NCBI RefSeq assembly: GCF_003182275.1
Contig: NZ_QGTR01000004.1
Span: forward strand, 363,811 to 427,810
Source: Hoeflea marina
Lineage (GTDB): Bacteria; Pseudomonadota; Alphaproteobacteria; Rhizobiales; Rhizobiaceae
DNA length: 64,000 bases
Direction: 5' to 3'
The translations under genes and the position numbers were made by a program. How positions within the stretch are numbered: position 1 is the first letter of the stretch; each line of letters begins with the position of its first letter. Below, piece by piece: positions 16,217-24,429 of this stretch. Under the pieces are notes generated by a model. The model saw only the letters and a list, made by a program, of their open reading frames with translations. It was not told where the DNA came from and made no database searches.

Positions 16217-17143
16217 TCAGAGCGTCAGTCGGCCGCTGGCGATCCGCACCGCCTGGCCGCCGATGCGGGCCTTGCTGATCTTGCCTCCGGCGCAGTCGAG
16301 ATGCAGGTGGATGTGCGAGGGCCGTCCCATTTCGACGCCCTGCTCGATCATCAATGCCAGATGCCCGTCGCGGACGCCGTCGAAATGGTGGATCGCCCCC
16401 GACATCGCCGCAACCGCCGATCCTGTCGCCGGATCCTCGACCGTGCCCTCCTCCGACGCGAACATGCGGGCATGGAAGGCGGCGTCGTGGTGCACGCCGC
16501 CGCGGCAATAGACATAGGCGTGCGCCAGCTGGCCGTCGCCCATCGGCGCGATGTTCTGCCACAGCGCCGCATTGCACTCCACCCGGGCTGCCACCGATAG
16601 GTCGTGCACCGGCACGAGCACGAAGGGCACGCCGGCGCTCCAGAGCGAGACGACGTGGTTCTCGAAGCCGATCTCGTGGGCGGACAGGCCGAGCGCCTCC
16701 CCGACTTCGGCGCTCGTCAGCGGCGCCTGCAGCCGCCGCGACAGCCTGGGCAGGTCGAACTCGGCAAATCCGGGTTCGCCCGAGACCAGCCTGGTGGCGC
16801 AGCGCACCGGGCCGATGACCTCGTCGAGCATCATCACCAGGTCGGCGTCGGCCGCGACCTCCCCCTTCTCGACCATCCTCTCGCCCAGCGCCACCGCGGT
16901 GCCCACCGTCGGATGGCCGGCGAACGGCATCTCGCGGGCGGGCGTGAAGATGCGCAGCCGCGCGGTATGGCCGGGATTGTCCGAGCCCAGCACGAACACC
17001 GTCTCCGACAGGTTGAACTCGCGCGCCAGCATCGCCATCCGGGCGTCGCTCAGCCCGTCGGCGCCGAACACCACCGCCAGCGGATTGCCTTCGAGCCGCG
17101 TGCCGGTGAACACGTCATAGATCGCGTAGTGGTAACTGGTCAT
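16217..17143 (-). CDS. PhzF-family isomerase/epimerase
   Basis: The 308-residue protein has the PhzF fold markers: YDVFTGTRLEGNPLAVV at the N-terminus, the catalytic glutamate in FNLSETVFVL, FAGHPTVGTA, and DPATGSAVAAM in the second half. PhzF relatives act as cofactor-independent isomerases; the founding member works in phenazine synthesis. There are no phenazine genes here, so the substrate is unknown. The ATG at 17143 (MTSYHYAIYDVF) has GAGGGG upstream and is preferred over a longer frame. It is a single gene with no operon partner. Confidence 0.85.
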   Translation of the reverse strand: MTSYHYAIYDVFTGTRLEGNPLAVVFGADGLSDARMAMLAREFNLSETVFVLGSDNPGHTARLRIFTPAREMPFAGHPTVGTAVALGERMVEKGEVAADADLVMMLDEVIGPVRCATRLVSGEPGFAEFDLPRLSRRLQAPLTSAEVGEALGLSAHEIGFENHVVSLWSAGVPFVLVPVHDLSVAARVECNAALWQNIAPMGDGQLAHAYVYCRGGVHHDAAFHARMFASEEGTVEDPATGSAVAAMSGAIHHFDGVRDGHLALMIEQGVEMGRPSHIHLHLDCAGGKISKARIGGQAVRIASGRLTL

Positions 17144-17262
17144 GTCCGCCCCTCGGCTCCGTTCCGGCGCGGTCGCACCGGGTGTGGCCGGCATCCTAAC
17201 CCAATCCGGGGTCCTGCCAATGCCCGACTTCGCCTCGATGCCGATCAGGTTAATGAGTGCCG

Positions 17263-17359
17263 CCCGAAAGTGTGCAGCGGTTTCGGGATCACGACATGCA
17301 TGATCACAAAGAGCTAAAGCCCATCGCGTGAATCTGAATTCACGCGATGGGCTTTAGCG
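17263..17359. repeat. Dispersed intergenic element, type A, copy 1 (with long palindrome)
   Basis: About 97 bases closely match 59818-59914 (shared AAAGTGTGCAG, GGTTTCGGGATCACGACATG and GCTAAAGC). The right half, 17314-17357, is a near-perfect inverted repeat with 20-base arms around four bases. It resembles the dispersed intergenic palindromic elements of rhizobia. The Nudix gene's stop codon lies inside the palindrome, which may also serve as its transcription terminator. Confidence 0.75.
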
Positions 17360-18076
17360 AAACTGAAACCGGATCATCGCCCGCATGTGGGCGGGCACCG
17401 CCCCGGTGATCTGGCCGGCGTTGCGGAAGACGACGGCGGCGTCGGCCTCGGGCTCGGCCTCCGAGGCGATGTGCGCCTCGATGGCCGCGGCGATCTCCGC
17501 GGCCGTCCGGTCGAAATGATAGCGGCGGAACACCGTGACGCGGTGGCCCCGGCGCCAGCCGGTGAGCTGCGGCTCGGCGCGCGCATGGGCAAGATCCAGT
17601 CCGGTCTCCTCGGCCATCTCGCGCGCCATGTTGCCCTCCACATCGCAGACACCGTCGCGGATGTCGGCGAGATCGAGCGAACCGCCGGGCGAGACGATGC
17701 GGCCCGCGCCGGCCGTCCTTTGCGCCATGCGGATGAGCACCAGCGCCTGGTCGGAGGAGACGATCACCGGCGATCCGAACAGGTGCCAGATGTCGGCCTC
17801 GGCCGGCTGGGCCTCGAGCCAGTGCAGCAGCACCGCATAAGGCACCGCGTGGCTGATGCCGGTGATGCCGCCGCCCTGCATGGCCAGGCCCCGATGCATG
17901 ATCACCGTGCCGTTGTAGAGGAACGGCCGCTCGACCCGTTCGCGCGCCCACAGCGCCTCGACCGCGTCGCGCTCGGCCAGTTGCCAGGGATGCGGCCCCT
18001 CGGCCAGGCGCAGCGTCACGTGGTCGAGCGGAACGAAGCTGTCTTCGGCAAACATCGCCATGCGGTCATCTTTCAT
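17354..18076 (-). CDS. Nudix hydrolase
   Basis: The 240-residue protein carries a Nudix catalytic helix (REMAEETGL) preceded by an atypically long loop after the G of the box (GGSLDLADIRDGVCDVEGNMA). This suggests a divergent member hydrolysing a nucleoside diphosphate derivative of unknown identity. The ATG overlaps the stop codon of the endonuclease-like gene (ATGA), so the two are translationally coupled. Its own stop codon lies in a palindromic dispersed element, so the extreme C-terminus (RFQFR) borders repeat DNA. Confidence 0.8.
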   Translation of the reverse strand: MKDDRMAMFAEDSFVPLDHVTLRLAEGPHPWQLAERDAVEALWARERVERPFLYNGTVIMHRGLAMQGGGITGISHAVPYAVLLHWLEAQPAEADIWHLFGSPVIVSSDQALVLIRMAQRTAGAGRIVSPGGSLDLADIRDGVCDVEGNMAREMAEETGLDLAHARAEPQLTGWRRGHRVTVFRRYHFDRTAAEIAAAIEAHIASEAEPEADAAVVFRNAGQITGAVPAHMRAMIRFQFR

Positions 18077-19179
18077 CTGAGCAGGATCTGCAGCGCTACC
18101 GGACAATGGTCCGACGCCTTCGGCCGGTCCCAGCCGGTGCGCGGATAGCGCTCGACCTCCTGGCCGGGTGGAAACAGGGTCCGCCAGGGCTGCCCGGCAC
18201 GCACGATGTCCGGACGCTCGGCGGCTCCGATGCGGTCGAGCGCGGGCGACAGCAGGATGTAGTCGAGCTGGCAGAGATGTCGCTCGGCGGGACCGCGGGT
18301 GTGGTAGAGCGTCCAGCGGTCGAGGACCGGCCGCCGTTCCACCGCATTGACGGCAAAGCCGTCGGCCAGCAGCACATCGAGCGAACTGAGCTTCTCCGTG
18401 ACCGGCTCGAACGCATGGCCGTTGCGGCGGTCGCCGCTAATCACCAGCTTCTCGCGGTAATCGTTGAAATCGCCGCAGATCACGAAGCGCGTCTCGCCTG
18501 CGCGCTCGCCGAAGCGGTCGGTGATGATGCGCCTGAGCGCGCGGGCTTCGGCCATGCGCACCGGCATGGTGTAGCTGCGGCCGTCGACGTCGCCGCGATC
18601 CGATCCCATCGACTTGAAATGCACCACATAGATCGTCAGCGGCTTGCCGCCGATGCGCACGTCGATCTCCAGGCAGTCGCGCTTGAAGATGCGGTCCGAC
18701 GGCCTGGCCAGCTCCGCCAGCTCGGGCCGGTAGAGGCCGAACGCCTCGTAGGTGACATGCGCATGGCTGGTCATGGCGACGAACTCGATCGGCGCGCCGT
18801 CGCGCGTCCGCTCGCGCATCATCACCGCCACGTTGATGCCGCGCGAATCGTTGCCGTCGAGCATGTATTTGTGCCGGTAGCCGGCGCCCATCATCTTGAA
18901 CAGATAGCCGTATTCGAAGCGGTGCAGGGTATCGAGGTTCTCCACCTCCTGCAGGCAGAGAATGTCGGCGTCAGCCTCGGCGATGGCCTGGCCGGTCATC
19001 TGCCGTGTGTCGTCGGTGAGCGAGATGGCGCGCGCAATCTCCATCTGCCGGTACTGCGCCTCGTCGACGGCCTCGTAGAGCTGGCTCACCCGGTCCTGGC
19101 GCAGTTCGTTGCGGAAGCCGGAGAAATCGAAGCGGCTGAGCAGGTTCTCGGCATTGAAGGTGGCTATGCGGACGGACAT
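18073..19179 (-). CDS. Endonuclease/exonuclease/phosphatase (EEP) family protein
   Basis: The 368-residue protein has the EEP metal-site motifs in order: IATFNAENLL, LCLQEVEN, HFKSMG, ICGDFND and a C-terminal ASDHCPV. These belong to Mg-dependent phosphodiesterases such as exonuclease III-like, DNase I-like and sphingomyelinase enzymes. No signal peptide is present, so it should be cytoplasmic. The ATG at 19179 (MSVRIATFN) follows CAGGAGC; the longer upstream frame is not protein-like. It is coupled to the downstream Nudix gene by an ATGA overlap, hinting at a shared nucleotide or nucleic-acid clean-up role. Confidence 0.85.
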   Translation of the reverse strand: MSVRIATFNAENLLSRFDFSGFRNELRQDRVSQLYEAVDEAQYRQMEIARAISLTDDTRQMTGQAIAEADADILCLQEVENLDTLHRFEYGYLFKMMGAGYRHKYMLDGNDSRGINVAVMMRERTRDGAPIEFVAMTSHAHVTYEAFGLYRPELAELARPSDRIFKRDCLEIDVRIGGKPLTIYVVHFKSMGSDRGDVDGRSYTMPVRMAEARALRRIITDRFGERAGETRFVICGDFNDYREKLVISGDRRNGHAFEPVTEKLSSLDVLLADGFAVNAVERRPVLDRWTLYHTRGPAERHLCQLDYILLSPALDRIGAAERPDIVRAGQPWRTLFPPGQEVERYPRTGWDRPKASDHCPVALQILLR

Positions 19180-19312
19180 CGGCGGTGTTGCTCCTGCACG
19201 CCACAGCCAGGACGGTCCCGACGCACGCCAGCAGCCTATGCAGGCGCGCCGCACGGGGCAAGGCCAATCGGGGGTTAGCGCCCGCCGCGAAACGCGGGGC
19301 GGGGTGTCCTGC

Positions 19313-20347
19313 CTATCGCGTCTGCCCGACGGCGAAACACGGATAGTAGCTCGCCGGATCGGTCGCCGCGGCGGCACACTGGTCGAACTGGCTGAGTTCG
19401 CTTTCCTCCGAATAGAGCACATAGGGGTCGGCGAGCATGCGGCCGGTGAGATCGGCGGAATTTCCCCAGCGGTCGATCTGGCCCTCGACCTCCGGGCTCA
19501 AGGCCAGGAAGGCCGCGCGCAATTTCTCGCCCTCGATGAAGTTGTCGGGCAACTGGTCGAAGGGGCCGTCGAAATAGGTGTTGAGTTCGGTCTGCGCCGC
19601 GGCGACGCCGACCAGGATCCAGCGATCGAGATAGCGGTCGCGGTACCAGGCAAAGCCGGTGCGCAGCCCGAGCCGGATCTGGCTTGAAACCTGCGATTCG
19701 ACATAGGTCTCCGCCGGGCTGGTCTCGTCGAGCACGTAGACGAACATCTCGAGATCCGCGTTCCACATCAGCAGCATCGGCACGCCGGATTCATCGAACA
19801 CGGGACCGATGAACTCCTCGCCCGCCGCCATCATGCCCTGCGCCGGCCGGACACCGCGCAGGTCATTGAGATGGAACACCACCGTCCTGCCCCGGGCCGT
19901 GACCGCATAATCCAGATCGCCGGTCTTCTTCACCCCGACGCCGAGTTCGGCGCTGTAGGCCAGATGACCCGAGACCGGCTGCTGGTCGAAGCCGTTGTTC
20001 TCGGAGAAATAGGCGAAGTGGATGACGCCCGTGTCGCGATCGGCGACATCGAGCCGGAAGTTGCCGGCATAGGGGACGCCGCCGTGAATGAACTTGAAGT
20101 AATAGTAGTTCTCGGTCGGATAGACCGTCACCTCGCCGGGCAGCTGGTCGAACACATAGGCAAAGGCCTCGTCGATCTTGGCGACATCGAAACCGGCAGC
20201 GGCGCGAATCTCGTCGATATAGGCCTCGTTGGTGTGGATCGGATTGTCGGCGGCGGCGGGCGACGCGGCAAGGCAGGCCACGGCCAGCATGAGTGTCCCG
20301 GCAGCGGCATTGGCCGCCCTGGCAAGGGTCAGGATCGAAGGCGACAT
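19313..20347 (-). CDS. Secreted protein of unknown function
   Basis: The 344-residue protein begins with a clear Sec signal peptide (LTLARAANAAAGTLMLAVACLAASPAAA, cleavage near AAADN). The mature part is rich in aromatic residues (YPTENYYYFKF, FAYFSENNGFD) and has two late cysteines (QFDQCAAAA and YYPCFAVG) that may form a disulfide. I do not recognise the family. The ATG at 20347 is chosen because the signal peptide starts there. It lies downstream of a large repeat-containing secreted protein on the same strand, separated by a dispersed repeat. Confidence 0.7.
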   Translation of the reverse strand: MSPSILTLARAANAAAGTLMLAVACLAASPAAADNPIHTNEAYIDEIRAAAGFDVAKIDEAFAYVFDQLPGEVTVYPTENYYYFKFIHGGVPYAGNFRLDVADRDTGVIHFAYFSENNGFDQQPVSGHLAYSAELGVGVKKTGDLDYAVTARGRTVVFHLNDLRGVRPAQGMMAAGEEFIGPVFDESGVPMLLMWNADLEMFVYVLDETSPAETYVESQVSSQIRLGLRTGFAWYRDRYLDRWILVGVAAAQTELNTYFDGPFDQLPDNFIEGEKLRAAFLALSPEVEGQIDRWGNSADLTGRMLADPYVLYSEESELSQFDQCAAAATDPASYYPCFAVGQTR

Positions 20348-20389
20348 GGTGTACTCCGTCTGATCGGAATGGAATGGTGACGGGCCGGG

Positions 20390-20508
20390 ACTGAAGCGCA
20401 TCGCATGAATTGAGATTGACGCGATGCGCTCCAAGGTCTTTTTTTCTCGCATTGTCCTGCGACGAAGCGACGTTCACCTCGTCTGCAAATGCTCCGGCCC
20501 CGGCCCGG
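20390..20508. repeat. Dispersed intergenic element, type B, copy 1
   Basis: The segment contains an inverted repeat (AGCGCATCGC...GCGATGCGCT, 20395-20430) followed by CGCATTGTCCTGCGACGAAG and GCAAATGCTC. It closely matches 62240-62342. Such units are typical dispersed intergenic sequences of rhizobia. It fills nearly the whole gap between two minus-strand genes. Confidence 0.7.
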
Positions 20509-20512
20509 ATGA

Positions 20513-23500
20513 TCACTGCTTGGGTGCAAGCAGCAGCGGATTGATCCGGATGACCGCCCCGTTGCCGTCGGGCGGCGGCACGACGGGCACCTGCACCTTC
20601 TGGGCCGAAATGATCTTGTCGTGAGGCGAGCCAGTCTTCAGATGTGACTGCGCCTTGGTGTGGCGCGGCGCCAGCTTCTGGATCGACTGGACCTTGTTGT
20701 GCGGCGACCCAGTCTTCAGGTGCGACTGCGCCTTGGTGTGGACGGGCTGCAGCTTCTGATTGGACAGGATCTTGTTGTGCGGAGAGCCCGCCTTCAGGTG
20801 CGACTGCTGTTTGTTGTGCGGAGAGCCCGCCTTCAGATGCGACTGCAGCTTGTTGTGCGGTGAGCCAGTCTTCAGATGTGACTGCAGCTTGTTGTGCGGT
20901 GAGCCAGTCTTCAGATGTGACTGCAGCTTGTTGTGCGGTGAGCCGGTCTTGAGGTGCGATTGAACCTTGTTGTGCGGCGAGCCGGTCTTGAGGTGCGACT
21001 GAACCTTGTTGTGCGGCGAGCCGGTCTTGAGGTGCGACTGAACCTTGTTGTGCGGCGAGTCGGTCTTCAGATGCGACTGCAGCTTGTTGTGCGGCGACCC
21101 GGTCTTCAGATGCGACTGCAGCTTGTTGTGCGGTGAGCCGGTCTTGAGGTGCGATTGAACCTTGTTGTGCGGCGAGCCGGTCTTCAGGTGCGACTGCAGC
21201 TTGTTGTGCGGCGAGCCGGTCTTCAGGTGCGACTGCAGCTTGTTGTGCGGCGAGCCGGTCTTCAGATGCGACTGCAGCTTGTTGTGCGGCGAGCCGGTCT
21301 TCAGATGCGACTGCAGCTTGTTGTGCGGCGAGCCGGTCTTCAGATGCGACTGAACCTTGTTGTGCGGAGAGCCGGTCTTGAGATGCGACCGCCACTTCGT
21401 GTGCACCGGCAGCGGATCGCCGGTGACCACGTCATGGCAGTCGCTGTCGTTGGATCCATCGAGATCACCGGGGACACCTGCGTATCCCGGCGACAGCAGC
21501 GCCGCGGTCTCCTCGTCCATCTCGCCGGTCGGCTCAAGGCCGTTGTCGGACTGGAACTCGGCCAGCGCCGACAGCGTGCGGGAGCCGATGACGCCGTCGA
21601 TCGGACCGGGGTCATAACCGAGCAGGGACAGCGCGACCTGCACCGAGCGCACGTCGTAGCCGCCTTCGGCCGTGTAGAGCCAGGTGACGCTGGCGCAATT
21701 GGTCAAGATATCGGAGCGGTAATTTCCCGGCACGGTCACCGTCACCACCAGATCGGTCGCCTCTCCGACGCCGAGCTTGAGCTCGCTGATGCCGCAATGG
21801 ATGCCGCCCGCAAACTCGAAGCACTGCCAGCCGTCGCCGGAGAATCCCGACAGCGGCGCGTCGAAAGGCTCGACGTCGTCCCAGAGATTGACCGGTCCGG
21901 AGAACTCGGCCGGGCCGTTGTTGGTGATCGTCAGCGTGAAGGAACAGCCGGTTCCGGCGAGGCATGTGACCGGACCCGACTTGTCGATCTCGAGATCATA
22001 CCCCTCAAGCGAAGCCGGCGCCGCCGCGGGGGCGCCGCGCAGGACCTCGACATCGCCGATCCTCGTGGCATCGTCCTTGAGCGCCTGGATGCGGTCAGGC
22101 GACCCCGAAGCGCCGAGATTGTCGTCGAGGTCGATCAGGTAGGAGGCCAGCATCGCGTCGGCGGGATAGGGATCGCCGCCCTCCGGATAAGGTTGACGGG
22201 CGCCGGGCGGATCGACGTCCACCGTGGCCGCGGCGGGCGTGCCCTGCAGACCGTGCACCTGGGAGTCGTCGGAACGGCCGCCGGCCGGATCGGCGCAGGG
22301 TCCGTCGGGAGAGCAGAGGGCATCTCCGGTCATCCACACCGAGCCCGCAGGCCGGGCGAAATCCGCCGCCCCCGTCGCGTCATAGCCGTAGCCGAAATCG
22401 ACCCCGCCCGATGCATTGGCGCGCAGGAACGGCTGGCCATCGGCCTTGCGGTCATAAAAGCCGACATCGTGACGGCCCTGGGGCATCCACAGGCCGGTGT
22501 CGGCCAGAGAGTAGCGCAGCACCCGAGCGCCATGCGGCACGGCAAAGGGTTGCGGAGCATCGAGGCCGAGATTGCGCACCGCTCCGCGCTCGCCCACCAA
22601 CATCACCCCCTCGTCGGAGATGGCGAGGTCCGGCACCGACGCCGGCGCCGAGGCATCGACCGGGCCTGGCAGCACCAGTTCGCGGCGGATGTCGGTCCGA
22701 TCGAAATCGCCGCCGTCCGACAGTGCCACCGACCAGATGGAGTTGCTCGCCTCCTCGCTGTCGCCGGTCCACTCCGGATTGCCCAATCCGTTTGCCGCGG
22801 AGACGGCGTAGTAGAGGCGCGTCTTGCCGGAGACCGGATCGGAGAACGCCGCCAGCCCCCACACGCGGCGGCGGAAATCGGCATAGTTCCAGCAGGACGG
22901 CGTGGCGTCGAACCGCGCGGGTGCGCCGGCTTCGTCCGTGCAGTCCGACAGCCGCGCCTCCGTCCCGGGATCAAACGCCACCGCGGCGAGGCTCTGCCGG
23001 TTGCCGCTGTCGGCGTCGAGAAAGGACGGCCGGCCCTCGGCGCCGTGATCGAAATGACCAAGATCCTCGCCTTCGGCGCTGAGCCTGTGGATCATGCCCG
23101 TCTCGAGGTCCGAGACAAAAATCTGCCGGTGCCCCGGATCGAAGGCGACATCGCCCAGGCCGGCGCCGGTGTTCTGCCGACCGTCGAGCGTGATCGTCGC
23201 CAGCAGCTCCGGCGCATAGCCATTGCCGCCGTTGAGCCGGTAGAGGCCGCCGGGACCGCCCTCGCCCCATTGGCCGGGCAGCCAGTCGCTGCCGTCATCA
23301 AACCGGTGCAGTCCGAAGGCGGAGGTGGCGGCCATGAGCACATTGACCGGCGAGCCGGTGTCGAAGGCAACGCCGAACACCTGGCCGACCTCTGCGGCGG
23401 TGACCCGCATCCTCTGCGGCTCGTCCGCCCAGTGGCGTCCGTCGGCGGCAAAGCCGGGACTGCGCAGATCGACGAGGCTGCCGACCACGCCATCCTGGTC

Positions 23501-23707
23501 GATCAGCGGCAGGCGCGTGCCGTCGCCGAGGGTGATGTCGATGCTGCCGGAAAAGCGGGTGGCGAAGGCCTCGCCGGGACGGATCGGCTCTTCGGCCAGC
23601 GCGGCTCCGGCAAGTGCGCTGCCCGCCAGCAGCAGGGCCGCGAAGGAAGCGGGCCTGGTGGCGCGGCCGCGCCGACCGCGTCGTTGAACGGGAAGAAGGG
23701 TGGGCAT
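20513..23707 (-). CDS. Large secreted protein: propeller-like region, DUF11, peptidoglycan-binding domain and C-terminal 13-residue tandem repeats
   Basis: The 1064-residue protein starts at ATG 23707 (AGAGGA eight bases upstream) with a basic, arginine-rich signal peptide ending GAALAEE. Residues about 35-540 look like an NHL/SdiA-type beta-propeller surface domain (GLGDVAFDPGHRQIFVSDLE). A DUF11-like domain follows at about 572-675 (CSFTLTITNNGPAEFSGPVN), then a PG_binding_1-like domain at about 690-745 (VQVALSLLGYDPGPIDGVIG). Residues about 770-1030 hold 18 copies of a 13-residue unit, consensus SHLKTGSPHNKLQ, 16 of them uninterrupted. The tail is strongly basic and histidine-rich. The layout suggests an envelope or extracellular matrix protein; I cannot assign a function. 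Confidence 0.8.
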   Translation of the reverse strand: MPTLLPVQRRGRRGRATRPASFAALLLAGSALAGAALAEEPIRPGEAFATRFSGSIDITLGDGTRLPLIDQDGVVGSLVDLRSPGFAADGRHWADEPQRMRVTAAEVGQVFGVAFDTGSPVNVLMAATSAFGLHRFDDGSDWLPGQWGEGGPGGLYRLNGGNGYAPELLATITLDGRQNTGAGLGDVAFDPGHRQIFVSDLETGMIHRLSAEGEDLGHFDHGAEGRPSFLDADSGNRQSLAAVAFDPGTEARLSDCTDEAGAPARFDATPSCWNYADFRRRVWGLAAFSDPVSGKTRLYYAVSAANGLGNPEWTGDSEEASNSIWSVALSDGGDFDRTDIRRELVLPGPVDASAPASVPDLAISDEGVMLVGERGAVRNLGLDAPQPFAVPHGARVLRYSLADTGLWMPQGRHDVGFYDRKADGQPFLRANASGGVDFGYGYDATGAADFARPAGSVWMTGDALCSPDGPCADPAGGRSDDSQVHGLQGTPAAATVDVDPPGARQPYPEGGDPYPADAMLASYLIDLDDNLGASGSPDRIQALKDDATRIGDVEVLRGAPAAAPASLEGYDLEIDKSGPVTCLAGTGCSFTLTITNNGPAEFSGPVNLWDDVEPFDAPLSGFSGDGWQCFEFAGGIHCGISELKLGVGEATDLVVTVTVPGNYRSDILTNCASVTWLYTAEGGYDVRSVQVALSLLGYDPGPIDGVIGSRTLSALAEFQSDNGLEPTGEMDEETAALLSPGYAGVPGDLDGSNDSDCHDVVTGDPLPVHTKWRSHLKTGSPHNKVQSHLKTGSPHNKLQSHLKTGSPHNKLQSHLKTGSPHNKLQSHLKTGSPHNKLQSHLKTGSPHNKVQSHLKTGSPHNKLQSHLKTGSPHNKLQSHLKTDSPHNKVQSHLKTGSPHNKVQSHLKTGSPHNKVQSHLKTGSPHNKLQSHLKTGSPHNKLQSHLKTGSPHNKLQSHLKAGSPHNKQQSHLKAGSPHNKILSNQKLQPVHTKAQSHLKTGSPHNKVQSIQKLAPRHTKAQSHLKTGSPHDKIISAQKVQVPVVPPPDGNGAVIRINPLLLAPKQ
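20620..21405 (-). repeat. 39-bp tandem repeat array encoding SHLKTGSPHNK units
   Basis: Eighteen in-frame 39-bp units are visible, with 16 contiguous between about 20785 and 21400 and two more interleaved with degenerate units (SNQKLQPVHTKAQ, SIQKLAPRHTKAQ) at the C-terminal end. Adjacent units differ mainly at third bases and at the L/V and T/A positions, which suggests repeated expansion by unequal exchange. Confidence 0.9.
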
Positions 23708-24105
23708 GGGACTGTCCTCTTGCTCCGGACGGCAGCAACGCCAACCGCAATCACGAGATTGCAGTCCGTCCTCCCTCCGGAAACTCCTAGCCCCAATGGA
23801 TGCACCATATCGCAGATTCGCGACGCGGCAAAGTGCTTCGTGCAAGGCCGCCGGACGCGTCCGGCGGAAGCGGAGTCCAAGACCCTCCGGGCTCCGGGCC
23901 GGCCGGGATTGGCGGCAGCATCCATCGCATCCGGCAGCAGGGCCAGATTCGGCATTTTCGGCTGCATGTTTTGTTAACCCGACCGGGAAGAGTATGCCCC
24001 GGAGGTTACGGGGACCGGAAGTCGGCGGCATGAGCACAGCATCACTGGCGGCGGCTGCAGGAGAGGCGCCGCAGTCCGGCGCGGCCAGTTTCGGTTCAGG
24101 CGGAA
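23708..24105. other. Intergenic region upstream of the large secreted protein
   Basis: These 398 bases lie between the divergent large secreted-protein gene and a small plus-strand gene. They must contain the promoter of the former. I see no convincing gene, tRNA or strong palindrome in them. Confidence 0.4.
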
Positions 24106-24375
24106 ATGCGGATAATTGACGTGGCAGACACACGAGACAACGACAGACCCGGAGCAGACATCCCCGCTCCCATCGTCTGGCGGGGCATGGAAGCCCTGCT
24201 CAACGACGACCGGATTGCGGGTTATCTGATCGAAGGCACCAATCGCGGCATGAACAGGGGGCGGGTCCCCGACTGCGAACTCCATGATCCGGATTGGTGG
24301 CAGCACCACAACACGATGCTGTGCGAGCTGCTGCACCGGCTGATCGTCGAGATCAGCTGGAGCAAGGACGACTGA
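24106..24375 (+). CDS. Small hypothetical protein (89 aa)
   Basis: The short frame has protein-like composition (PAPIVWRGMEALLNDDRIAGYLIEG, then a tryptophan-rich DPDWWQHH segment) and is not overlapped by another plausible gene. No signal peptide, membrane segment or known motif is visible. An in-frame GTG at 24121 is an alternative start. I do not recognise the family. Confidence 0.5.
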   Translation: MRIIDVADTRDNDRPGADIPAPIVWRGMEALLNDDRIAGYLIEGTNRGMNRGRVPDCELHDPDWWQHHNTMLCELLHRLIVEISWSKDD

Positions 24376-24389
24376 GGCGAACGCCGCAG

Positions 24390-24416
24390 GCGCCGGACCC
24401 GCTCGGAGTCCGGCGC
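24390..24416. terminator. Bidirectional hairpin between convergent genes
   Basis: A perfect 9-bp stem (GCGCCGGAC/GTCCGGCGC) with a 9-base loop lies between the stop of the 89-residue gene and the stop of the FKBP gene. It is placed to terminate both transcripts. Confidence 0.5.
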
Positions 24417-24429
24417 TCAGGTCGGTCCG

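Noticed and set aside
19863-21395. A 510-codon minus-strand frame reading the same repeats in another frame (SVASEDRLAAQQ-like)
   Set aside because: The repeat length (39 bp) keeps all frames open. This frame overlaps two better-supported genes and has no start signal or domain.
20785-21400. Regularly spaced repeats resembling a CRISPR array
   Set aside because: The 39-bp units are contiguous, without spacers, and stay in frame with a secreted-protein gene. They encode a 13-residue peptide repeat.
21149-23977. A 942-codon open frame on the plus strand opposite the large secreted protein
   Set aside because: It is an antisense shadow produced by GC-rich codon bias and repeat structure. Its translation is arginine- and histidine-rich with no domain, and the minus-strand frame has a signal peptide and recognisable domains.
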